Assembly: GCF_000473995.1 (NCBI RefSeq)
Contig: NC_022571.1
Location: 849,501 to 913,500, forward strand
Source of the DNA: Clostridium saccharobutylicum DSM 13864
Lineage (GTDB): Bacteria > Bacillota > Clostridia > Clostridiales > Clostridiaceae
DNA length: 64,000 nt
Direction: 5' to 3'
Part shown: positions 58,301-64,000 of the stretch, one piece after another
How positions within the stretch are numbered: position 1 is the stretch's first letter
Layout of the letters: each line of letters opens with the position of its first letter
Program-made: the position numbers and the translations under genes
Notes under the pieces: generated by a model
Told to the model about the DNA's origin: nothing
The model's database searches: none
What the model saw: only the letters and a program-made list of their open reading frames with translations

Positions 58301-59881
58301 ATAAAAGATATAACTGGAAAGAGTAGTATTTATAGTTATGATGAAGCTGATAGAGTTAAGTTAATTCAAGATGATAAAAATGTTACTTTGGCAACATATG
58401 ATTATTATAAAAATGATAGTATAAAATCTGTTATTGTTGGAAATGGCTTAAAGACAGATTATACTTATGATGGCGATGGCAATGTACAAAGCTTAGTTAC
58501 AATATCTTCAAATGGTGAAGTTTTAGTAGATTATAACTATGTCTATGACTTGAATGGAAACAGGCTTCAAAAGGTAAGTTCAAAACATAAGAATTTCTAT
58601 AGTTATGACTCAATGAATCGCCTTGTTGATTCAAGATATGATGGTCGATGCGAAAGTTTCACATATGATAAAGTAGGAAACAGATTAACTAAAACGACAA
58701 GTGACATGGCAAACGGCATGACAGTAAATGTCGTGGAAAAATATACTTATAATGTAAGAAACCAATTAAAGGGATTACACGATAATTTTGGTGTAAATTA
58801 CTTTACTTATGATAAGCAAGGAAATACAATAAAAGAAGAAACACAAAATGGAAATAATATCTTTGAGTACAATACTTTGAATCAACAAGTAAAGGCTATA
58901 ACTAAGGATGGAAGTACTTTAGTTAGTAGGTATGATACTGAAGGTTTAAGAGCTGAGATTGAAGAAAATGAAAAGTTAACTAAATTTATTTTCCATAAGG
59001 ATAATGTTTTAGTTGAAGCTGATAAAGATTGGAATGTTATTTCTAGGTTTAGTAGAGGGCATGAGGTTGTTGCTGCTGATATTGTAGATTTAGATGGAGA
59101 ATCAAATCCAGAAATAGAATCTAAATTAAATAGGTATTTTTATACTACAGATGAACAAGGAAGTACTATATTTATTACTGACAAGGATCAACAAGTTAAA
59201 AACGAGTATTGGTACGATGCATTCGGAAATATTCTCAACAGCAAAGAACAGGTTCATAATAGGATTACTTATACTGGGCAGCAGTTTGATGGTGTTACTG
59301 GACAGTATTATTTAAGAGCTAGATTTTATAATCCAGTTATAGGTAGATTTACTCAGGAAGATACTTATAGAGGCGATGGACTAAATCTTTATGCTTATTG
59401 TGGGAATAATCCTGTTGGGTATTGGGATCCTAGTGGTTATTTATGTAGTACGAAAATAAATCAGTATAATAAAGAAGTTAGAGAATTTAAAGGTAATAGA
59501 GGAGAATATTTAAGAAATAAGTTTAAAGTACCTATTAAACAAAATGAAATTACTACTTATAAAAACTTTGTTGATAGGTCAGTTGTTGGAGATAATTTAG
59601 AAGGACATGAAATCTGGCAGCATGCAAATTTAAAAGCTAACGACCTTGCTACTAATAGATTATCTACTGAAGCATCAAAGAATAATCCTGTTATTGCATT
59701 AGATAGGGAGCAACATAAAATTATAAATGCAGCACAAAGAAGTCTTGATGCTGCAAATCAAAAGCCATTAGATAATATTATGGATAACTCTAAAATTCTA
59801 CGTGATTCAGGTATTCCAGAAGATATTGTCAATGATATTACTGACAGGGCATTAGATCATATGAAAAATACATTAAAATAG
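52316..59881 (+). CDS. VgrG-Rhs polymorphic toxin 2
   Basis: 2521 aa. VgrG region (1-480) close to that of 37203. Then a pre-toxin TG-like segment (about 517-550, DMIPFVGNVKSGIELLTGKD), a Lys/Glu/Ala-rich helical stretch (565-735), DUF6531-type entry (GSLYIPATDIVLPDIHEEF near 740), and Rhs repeats almost identical to those of toxin 1. The core ends GLNLYAYCGNNPVGYWDPSG near 2354-2373, and a tip of 147 residues follows. The tip has GHEIWQHANLKAND, NNPVIALDREQHKIIN and ALDHMKN, which suggests a small HNH/Endo VII-like nuclease. The paired antidote is next. Confidence 0.85.
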   Translation: MEAIHKLKVDCPYEILTIEDIEIKCRPNEHGYLYIKCLIDDSINVKYSIEASTEDKICIYEEIENDEKSIIFNGLIQDIRTTNINGIYYLEIEAATSSFTLDIEEKSRSFQDVEMTYDELIKEILKEYESLRLGYTQCMDKQKKIGKPLFQYKETDYEFLKRIASELGIELICDTMNFSNMFYFGRTLGENYTFEDNTNYRVCKDLKKYHKAKTLGLDFNHTDYFYYEIKKCEKLNIGDKINFKQKELYVNQYTASLDKGELIYNYRLCKEKGIWQEKIYNPKMQGISLEGKVLAVKEQRLKIHLDIDEGQNEDKAYWFTFAPPTGNVMYSMPIVGTNAVLYFPNDSKGEPIATACVRKNGGGCEKFSDVNNRYYTTESNNQIALLPGKLSFTCSGNEGLKVSFDDAEGVTLKSDKNINITSPNEVSIKSEENDIKINAKQKLTVQKKGGEGGISLHNEMEYHGGKVNENGTCTETFAPYEEEEPEASDENAQSEESSESDEGAGIGPTALSCALDMIPFVGNVKSGIELLTGKDLITGEQVSRGALLVGMVAGPLGKVCKVGKLASKVGSKLMKVGSKALKAGSKVGKIASKAAKVASKSEKEVSKMLTGLKRVTKRVAKKEGKDVIEETTKEATEKAAKEAVEKGEKEVAQKAEKEVAGAAKKDVKEAGEKETKDVAEEESKEVSKKSEKEAKETREKKANDSAEKERKKAAEKDTKEEKSTTKTDNENKCTDGDPIDTATGSLYIPATDIVLPDIHEEFEIKRKYESTNKRVGLLGKGWTNNFETYLKIADGKINVLCSDGHIETFYPIDDEWINDKGGRKSYSLMREGDYWKFKCFKEKKIYRYNNSGKLIDITDNHNNKLSLTYIGENIETLTTFSNYKLFFTYKDGKVIEIKDELGRTVKYKYDGHYLTDVIHVDQGVTTYTYDNKGYISSIKDQNGNTYTKNFFDKKGRVIRQEYPNGDVLTVDYDDGEKESTFYFRQSKIKKVYRHNKDKLITHLFYEDGTTEEYKYDDYQNKTYIKDRNGFEVHKVFDEFGNLLSESLPNGLKTEYTYDENHNLIKEADNKGKEILCSYDREGNLLEKKTKISVGNWTTESYKYDSYGRILSKIDGNGNNSKYEYSNTWNLESKKGKDPVRVITNGGYIYEYEYDEVGRNTEIKTDYGVIEFSYNNLNYEAKIKDANGNVTIKNYDNMGNLISLYTPNTCFNGGMSEEGYRYTYDHMDRLISIKNPLGIVEKSVRDTQGNIIKDINPNYYSYETHDGPGIEYVYDQNNQKIKTIYPDGGIERFFYDANGNVIKHISPEYYNQETDDGLGYSYTYDSMNRLSSIINEEGIIEKTFGYDLHGNIIKEIDNEGNGILFKYDLLGNLIEKRVPVEKDIYGNIRYNLTCYDYDKNSNKILEKHGTAVVSEKGICGNYHEIYFKYDKENRLIEVKDKYGAKARYKYDCLNKKTFESFKINDSTTKAIHYIYDKVGNLIQNKEEINGSFVAPETKGRNVWAITNYEYDKNGNITKIITPKGFEIGRVYDKADRLIEQHEKDEANGIFRSYVYKYDKSNNITSISEYSGEEAKLIRSKYISENDYRVHWSERYENKKENERLFEKIGFKEDEKQKTYTYDAQNRLTHFINFSGNTTRLFYDKNDRIIKQVLPEQYDEAKDNGLGTTYDYNIKGQVIEVKNALGETITKNTYDPKGNLKTSIDGENNKVEYTYTMLGQIKDIVTPNSRKENKPAQSYKYDARGNITGITDGNGNETSYILDDWGRIIQITTPEGGVEKYTYDFAGNITSTTDANGGTIEYIYNSLGQVCEIKDQAGNSEYFYYDNEGNLTKHVDRNQNHVDRIYNLDRNIVSVKAYQVDEESISLEVKKAEEARTKALEKAKINNEEGFITTPLSQKHRRRSFTERQKEKKEKQENTKLNENNSKTELTEDPNKNKLEVVDQRFNYNSDGTLKNAYTGNMHYEYAYNIEGMLETKSASGRTLLRYTYDKNNNIKTIKDITGKSSIYSYDEADRVKLIQDDKNVTLATYDYYKNDSIKSVIVGNGLKTDYTYDGDGNVQSLVTISSNGEVLVDYNYVYDLNGNRLQKVSSKHKNFYSYDSMNRLVDSRYDGRCESFTYDKVGNRLTKTTSDMANGMTVNVVEKYTYNVRNQLKGLHDNFGVNYFTYDKQGNTIKEETQNGNNIFEYNTLNQQVKAITKDGSTLVSRYDTEGLRAEIEENEKLTKFIFHKDNVLVEADKDWNVISRFSRGHEVVAADIVDLDGESNPEIESKLNRYFYTTDEQGSTIFITDKDQQVKNEYWYDAFGNILNSKEQVHNRITYTGQQFDGVTGQYYLRARFYNPVIGRFTQEDTYRGDGLNLYAYCGNNPVGYWDPSGYLCSTKINQYNKEVREFKGNRGEYLRNKFKVPIKQNEITTYKNFVDRSVVGDNLEGHEIWQHANLKANDLATNRLSTEASKNNPVIALDREQHKIINAAQRSLDAANQKPLDNIMDNSKILRDSGIPEDIVNDITDRALDHMKNTLK

Positions 59882-59892
59882 GAGTGAAATAA

Positions 59893-60312
59893 ATGGAAAA
59901 AGGATTAAATGAATTAATAAGTAAGCTAGAAAAATCTGTTTCAAGTGATAATTTTAGTGATATTGCTTATGATGTTATAGAAGAAATAGAAGAAAGAGAA
60001 GATGCATTTGAAGCTATTCAATCGATTCTTATCATTATGGAAAAAAATAAAAGTGTTGATTTTGGGAAGCCAGGACCACTAGTACATTTTGTAGAGAAAT
60101 TTTATAAAAATGGATATGAAGAAAAGCTTGTTGATTCTCTTAAAAGATTTCCAACTCAACACACTGTTTGGATGTTAAACCGGATTATTAATGGTTGTCA
60201 AGGGGATAGAAAAATGTATTTTATAAAAGTGTTGGATGACGTCATAGCATTTCCTAACCTAGACAGCGAGGTATTATCACTTGCTAATCATTTTAAATCT
60301 TTACATCAATAG
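59893..60312 (+). CDS. Immunity protein for Rhs toxin 2 (Imm30/HEAT-like)
   Basis: 139 aa, ATG 59893 with AGGAGTG, 11 nt after the toxin stop. Helical repeats with DFGKPGPLVHFVEKFYKNGY and RFPTQHTVWMLNRIING. This small HEAT-like type commonly follows HNH-type tips. No signal peptide, so it acts in the cytoplasm against the nuclease tip. Confidence 0.7.
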   Translation: MEKGLNELISKLEKSVSSDNFSDIAYDVIEEIEEREDAFEAIQSILIIMEKNKSVDFGKPGPLVHFVEKFYKNGYEEKLVDSLKRFPTQHTVWMLNRIINGCQGDRKMYFIKVLDDVIAFPNLDSEVLSLANHFKSLHQ

Positions 60313-60317
60313 AATAT

Positions 60318-60476
60318 GTGTTAGTTTTATTAGATAACACTTACCGTAAAATTCGAAATAAGTTAACTACAAAATATTATTATTATATAGTTAAGAGGAA
60401 AAACGTTAAGGTACATCATGTTAGAGCAATGTGTGAAGCTGATCCTAATGCTATAAATTTAGTATTTAAGTATTAA
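60318..60476 (+). pseudogene. Toxin C-terminal remnant
   Basis: A 52-codon open frame (NTYRKIRNKLTTKYYYY, then NVKVHHVRAMCEADPNAINL) without ribosome site. V-H-H-V-R-A-M looks like the end of a nuclease-type tip. An immunity-like gene follows after 9 nt in the same frame, so this is probably what is left of its toxin. Confidence 0.5.
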
Positions 60477-60485
60477 AATATAGAG

Positions 60486-60947
60486 GTGAGTTTTATAGAA
60501 AAAATATGTCCAAAACATGTAGAAGGATTTATTGAGACAATTGACAATGGAGACAAATATAAAATAGATGATTTTAATGAATTTGACAAATACACATTCC
60601 CGTACGAGATTAAGTGCTCATGTACAAATAAAATATTCAAGATTTATACAGATGAACATCCATCAGTAGTGGCTGAATGTAGTCGTTGTGGAAAAAAGAT
60701 AATAGTGTATGATTTGAAGTATTATCCAGCAGCTACAAAGATTAAAAAAGAGTTTCCGTTAAAAGAATATGTAAGTAGAAATGGAGATGAATTGTTCAAT
60801 ATCTGTGTAGTATATGAATATTCTGATGAATTTGAATATGAAGATGATGTTGAATTTGATAAAAATGATATTTCATGGTGTACTGTATATGGATATGGAA
60901 TAAAGAGTAAAAAAGTATTTGAAATTATTAGTGATGAAACAACATAA
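60486..60947 (+). CDS. Orphan immunity-like protein with zinc ribbon
   Basis: 153 aa from GTG 60486. The ribosome site is poor: GAGGTGAG overlaps the start. Contains C-S-C and A-E-C-S-R-C-G-K, a small zinc-ribbon pattern, then an acidic beta-rich half (YEYSDEFEYEDDVEFDKND). I do not know the family. Position after the toxin remnant and before a terminator suggests an antidote kept without its toxin. Confidence 0.55.
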   Translation: MSFIEKICPKHVEGFIETIDNGDKYKIDDFNEFDKYTFPYEIKCSCTNKIFKIYTDEHPSVVAECSRCGKKIIVYDLKYYPAATKIKKEFPLKEYVSRNGDELFNICVVYEYSDEFEYEDDVEFDKNDISWCTVYGYGIKSKKVFEIISDETT

Positions 60948-61030
60948 AATACAATTTAATAAGATAAAGTTTTTAAAGTAGTCAGCATTATGTTAAAAAC
61001 ACGCATACAATTGAGAATAAATTTAATCTT

Positions 61031-61063
61031 AAATAAACCCAGTATTTGCTGGGTTTATTTTTT
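61031..61063 (+). terminator. Rho-independent terminator
   Basis: AAATAAACCCAG pairs with CTGGGTTTATTT, followed by more T. It closes the module B operon and its immunity genes. Confidence 0.9.
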
Positions 61064-61109
61064 AAGTGTGCTCAGTATGGGCACATGATAATCGGTGAAA
61101 ATCTGAATA

Positions 61110-62044
61110 GGGCTAACCATTAATTTAAAGAACAATGTTTTGGTTGAGGTGGATAAGGATTTTAAGGTAATATCTAGGGTTACTAGAGGATATGAAGTTG
61201 TTGTAGCTGATGTTGCAGAGTCAAGTGATGAAATAAGCTTAAGCTCAAGATTAAACAGGTAGTATTATACTTTATATTAACAGGGCAGTACTACTTTAAT
61301 TACAGATGGATATTGTAATATTAGAAATGACTATTATTTTGATGCTTTTGGTAGTGTGCTTGAGTCAAAGAAGTTCATAATAGAATAACTTATACTGACC
61401 AACAGTTTGATGGAATTACAGGTCAATATTATTTAAGAGCTAGATTTTATAATCCAGTTATAGGTAGATTTATTCAGGAAGATACTTATAGGGGCGATGG
61501 GTTAAATCTTTATGCTTATTGTGGGAATAATCCTGTTAGGTATTATGATCCTTCTGGATATTTATGTAGCACGAAAATAAATCAATATAATAAAGAAGTT
61601 AGAGAATTTAAAGGTAATAGAGGAGAATATTTAAGAAATAAGTTTAATAAGGGCGCGGGAGAAGCAGAATATCTTGCTTATGAAAATTTAAATTATGAAA
61701 TAGAAAATGAAGCTGGGTACAGTTGGGTAGATTTAAGGCAACTAGAAATGGGAAGACTGGAAAGTGAGAAGTATAAAAATGAAAATTATAGTTGCTTTGA
61801 TAAAGTAATGAATAAATATAAATCAATGTTGTTAAAAACAATAAATATACGAAAAGAATATGAGGAATCATATTATGATGTATATTCAGATTTAGCAGAT
61901 TGCTTAATATGTAGAGGTATGTATGGAGATAATGATTTGTTATTTGAAAAAATGTATAATGTATATAAGTCAAGTGGATGGTCATGTGGATGGAAAGGAA
62001 ATTTTCCAGAAGGAAAACTAATGGCATTTTATCCAAAAGAGTAA
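61110..62044 (+). pseudogene. Start-less Rhs fragment fused to an immunity-like tail
   Basis: Frameshifted Rhs end repeats up to about 61375, then an open frame without start through the core end LNLYAYCGNNPVRYYDPSGY and the linker KGNRGEYLRNKFN, which is also found at the same place in toxin 2. After that comes not a nuclease pattern but a soluble helical segment (YSWVDLRQLEMGRLESEKYK, GWSCGWKGNFPEGKLMAFYP) that reads like an immunity protein. It may be a deletion that joined the linker to a downstream antidote gene. Confidence 0.6.
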
Positions 62045-62089
62045 TAGCATAATCTTACTGAAAAATAAAGGTAAAACTAGATGCAAAAT

Positions 62090-62365
62090 AATATTATTAT
62101 AGTTAATATAAAATTAAACTATGGTATTAATATATAAATATAAGTAAATACTCACTGCATAATTATTATTATGCAGTGAGACTGTATACAAGAAAAATAA
62201 AGGACGAATCCAATATATGCTGAAATAGTGTCTATTGGATTTTTCTATTATAGTAATAAAGCAATTTGACTAAAACTACGCCCTTGTGATCAAACTCAGT
62301 AATACCAACAGTTTTGAACAAGTCAAATACATCATAATTGTGTCCTAGAGACATCCTAATAATGA
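62090..62365. repeat. Intergenic repeat, copy 2 (shared with 15400-15880)
   Basis: Contains a perfect hairpin CTCACTGCATAAT/ATTATGCAGTGAG (62151-62180). It also holds GTGTCTATTGG and ACGCCCTTG followed by an AAACTCAGTAATACCAAC stretch, which mirror the block upstream of the broken recombinase at 15.9 kb. No gene. Both copies lie between a finished toxin/immunity unit and the next start-less toxin fragment. Confidence 0.5.
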
Positions 62366-62843
62366 TGAAGCAAAGAAAATGGGAAGTGGAAGGGGGAAAT
62401 ATTTAAGAGAGAAGTTTAATAAAAGGAGAGCTGAAGGTAAAACGGGAGTAAGTGATGTTGCAGACGAAGTAACAAGGACAACAGGTCAGAACTCAGCTGA
62501 ACTTTCTAGAAATTTATCAAGAGAAGGTAGACCAGTTGGAAATGGCGAAGTTGCTGCACATATTGTTGCTTCTACAGAAGAAAAAAGACAATGGGCAAAA
62601 GTTGCTGATTCAAGAAAAATATTGGATAAGTATGGGGTAAACATAAATGATGCAGCCAATGGAATACCTTTAGCTCATCCACGTCCACACAATATAACAC
62701 ATAGAGCAGGATTCCATGAAATGGTTAATACTCGTTTGACATCAGTTGTTAATAATATGACATCTTTAAACTATGGTAGAAAAGCTATTAGAAGTGCGTT
62801 AAGAAAAGAAATTCGTAAAATAGGTAGAGAAACTTTGAAATAA
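62349..62843 (+). pseudogene. Start-less toxin tip, AHH-like nuclease
   Basis: The frame is open from 62349 after a TAG; ATG 62379 is the first start but has only a weak ribosome site. It has no Rhs core. The beginning GSGRGKYLREKFNKRR matches the pre-toxin linker of the neighbouring units. The tip shows GEVAAHIVASTEEKRQWAK, then KYGVNINDAANGIPLAHP and the T-H-R-A-G-F-H-E-M-V motif: the AHH nuclease pattern, with A-A-H in place of A-H-H. It may still be translated at low level from ATG 62379, since the antidote gene is intact. Confidence 0.7.
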
Positions 62844-62857
62844 TTGGAGGAATTGAA

Positions 62858-63400
62858 ATGAAATTAAAAGTGGATTTAGAAATGGTGAAAGCTATTGAAA
62901 ATGCAACTAGAAATGCATACAAATCTTTATTTAGTAAATATAAAGAAAGTTTTTACTATTGTTCTCTTATCACAGATGGAGGAGCTCACTGTCCAATATT
63001 ATCAGCTTGGTCATATGAAGCTTTAGAGCGTATGAGTTTAAATGAAAAAGATCCAATTGACGCTAAATATTATTTGAAATGGTCTTATGCTGATTCACCT
63101 TACTTTGCATATGGAGAAGAGTATTTTGGTGAAGTTAAAGAAATCTTTAACAGAATACCAATGTCACTGACTAATGACGAAGAATATATGAATGAGTATG
63201 AAATACGACTTAATTCTATGGAAAAGGCTATAGCAAATTTAGATAAAGAAGGTTTATTTGGTGTTGGAAATCAAAGATTAAATATTGTTATAAATGCTGA
63301 GGTAATGCCGCCTGACTACAGCAATACAGAAAGAGCATTAAGGTTAAATCCTAGAGAAGCTCTTAATGAATGGCTTGAAGAAATTGCAGAAGAGGAATAG
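62858..63400 (+). CDS. DUF4303-like immunity protein
   Basis: 180 aa, TTGGAGG before ATG 62858, 14 nt after the toxin tip. Family-like order: NATRNAYKSLFSKYKESFYY, L-I-T-D-G-G-A-H-C-P, K-W-S-Y-A-D-S-P-Y, and a C-terminal LDKEGLFGVGNQRLNIVINA. Such proteins recur as antidotes of Rhs and LXG-type nucleases. Cytoplasmic. Confidence 0.7.
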   Translation: MKLKVDLEMVKAIENATRNAYKSLFSKYKESFYYCSLITDGGAHCPILSAWSYEALERMSLNEKDPIDAKYYLKWSYADSPYFAYGEEYFGEVKEIFNRIPMSLTNDEEYMNEYEIRLNSMEKAIANLDKEGLFGVGNQRLNIVINAEVMPPDYSNTERALRLNPREALNEWLEEIAEEE

Positions 63401-63667
63401 TTTGTTGGTTGAAATAAATTATTTGCCTAAAGAAAGATTAAATTAGATGTGAGCAAATGTTGTAAATTTGTAATTACTACAAAAGCAGAAAATATCACTA
63501 CAGCTATAAGTTTTACACATGAATTGAGATTGGGGAAATTCATTAAATTAGGTCTTAATGGAGATATGTTCTTTATTAAGAACTTTCTTCTTACCCTGCT
63601 AAGCGTAGAACATCTGAGGTTAATCAGTGTTTGGTGAACCAATTTTATCCAGAAGTGAGGAAGCAAA
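63401..63667 (+). other. Gene-less stretch with possible toxin debris
   Basis: A 62-codon open frame (63449-63637) with no ribosome site. Short sense such as NQFYPEVRK near 63637-63667 may be the end of a lost toxin, because an antidote-like gene starts right after it. Nothing certain. Confidence 0.3.
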
Positions 63668-64000
63668 ATGAATGAAATTTTTATTAAAAGCATTTATAAA
63701 AGCATAGTAGAAGAAAATACACATCTATATAAAAATCTATTCGATAATACAAGTATAGATAAGGCAAGTGATGAGTATTGGAAAAAATCATTAAAACTGT
63801 ATAATAGTTTATCAGAAGAAAATAGAGAGGTTCTGATTAATATAATTCAACAAACAATGATAGATACGATCTCCAATATGCTAGGTATAATTGATGGAAG
63901 TAGTACACTTAGTGGAGGTGATGCTGAACCAAAGTTGTATTTAGATGATACTGATACTGATGGTGAGTTACAAGACTTATTTTTAGCTTATGTCGAAGAT
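63668..64000 (+). CDS. Immunity-like protein, 3' end outside the window
   Basis: 111 codons from ATG 63668 to the right edge, with AAGTGAGGAAG upstream. Helical and acidic: Y-W-K-K-S-L-K-L-Y-N-S-L-S-E-E-N-R-E, I-I-Q-Q-T-M-I-D-T-I-S-N-M-L-G-I-I-D-G-S-S, then PKLYLDDTDTDGELQDLFL. The layout matches small soluble antidotes that follow Rhs tips. No toxin in frame precedes it here. Confidence 0.6.
   Translation, partial: MNEIFIKSIYKSIVEENTHLYKNLFDNTSIDKASDEYWKKSLKLYNSLSEENREVLINIIQQTMIDTISNMLGIIDGSSTLSGGDAEPKLYLDDTDTDGELQDLFLAYVED

Overview
The window is strongly AT-rich, uses Clostridium-type codons and AGGAGG-type ribosome sites, and all convincing genes lie on the + strand. Choline-binding (cell-wall) repeats, SUKH and Imm-type immunity proteins and long Rhs proteins point to a Clostridium sensu stricto, probably of the solventogenic (C. 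beijerinckii-like) group. This assignment is inferred from gene content alone. No rRNA, tRNA or CRISPR array was seen.

Layout. (1) 1-9.5 kb: the end of a pentapeptide-repeat gene, an Imm11-like protein, a DUF4280 (PAAR-like) spike tip and a 2600-aa VgrG-Rhs toxin. (2) 9.5-19.1 kb: the immunity gene, then an array of start-less Rhs 3' fragments, each carrying a different toxin tip and mostly followed by its own immunity gene. The toxins include HNH/Endo VII-like nucleases, an AHH nuclease and a YwqJ-like deaminase with SUKH-3. A decayed tyrosine recombinase lies inside the array. (3) 19.5-33.0 kb: the core operon of a contractile injection system, with a sheath-like protein, two Hcp-like tube proteins, a J-domain protein, two FHA proteins, two PP2C-like membrane proteins, two probable baseplate proteins, an Hsp70-like ATPase and a TssK/fibre-like protein. 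(4) 33.1-41.5 kb: spike module A, with an Eag/DcrB-like chaperone candidate, a VgrG, an unknown gene, an Imm11-like protein, a DUF4280 protein and a VgrG fused to about 28 choline-binding repeats and a caspase-like domain. (5) 41.5-48.4 kb: a cluster of small membrane proteins and lipoproteins (DUF5301, DUF5104, DUF6652 types), probably envelope-located immunity, partly decayed. (6) 49.0-60.3 kb: spike module B, ending in a 2521-aa VgrG-Rhs toxin and its Imm30-like immunity gene. (7) 60.3-64 kb: a second array of toxin and immunity fragments.

The inferred system is a T6SS-like contractile weapon in a Gram-positive bacterium. The tube and sheath would carry interchangeable VgrG/DUF4280 spikes. 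The FHA and PP2C-like proteins resemble the phosphorylation-linked control of T6SS. The DnaJ/Hsp70 pair could stand in for the ClpV disassembly ATPase. No ClpV, TssJLM membrane complex, gp25 or kinase gene lies in this window. A family of short mobile elements (ends GGCACA/TGTGCC, TAA or TTA target repeats) sits in many gene junctions of the system and has rewritten the C-terminus of two proteins.
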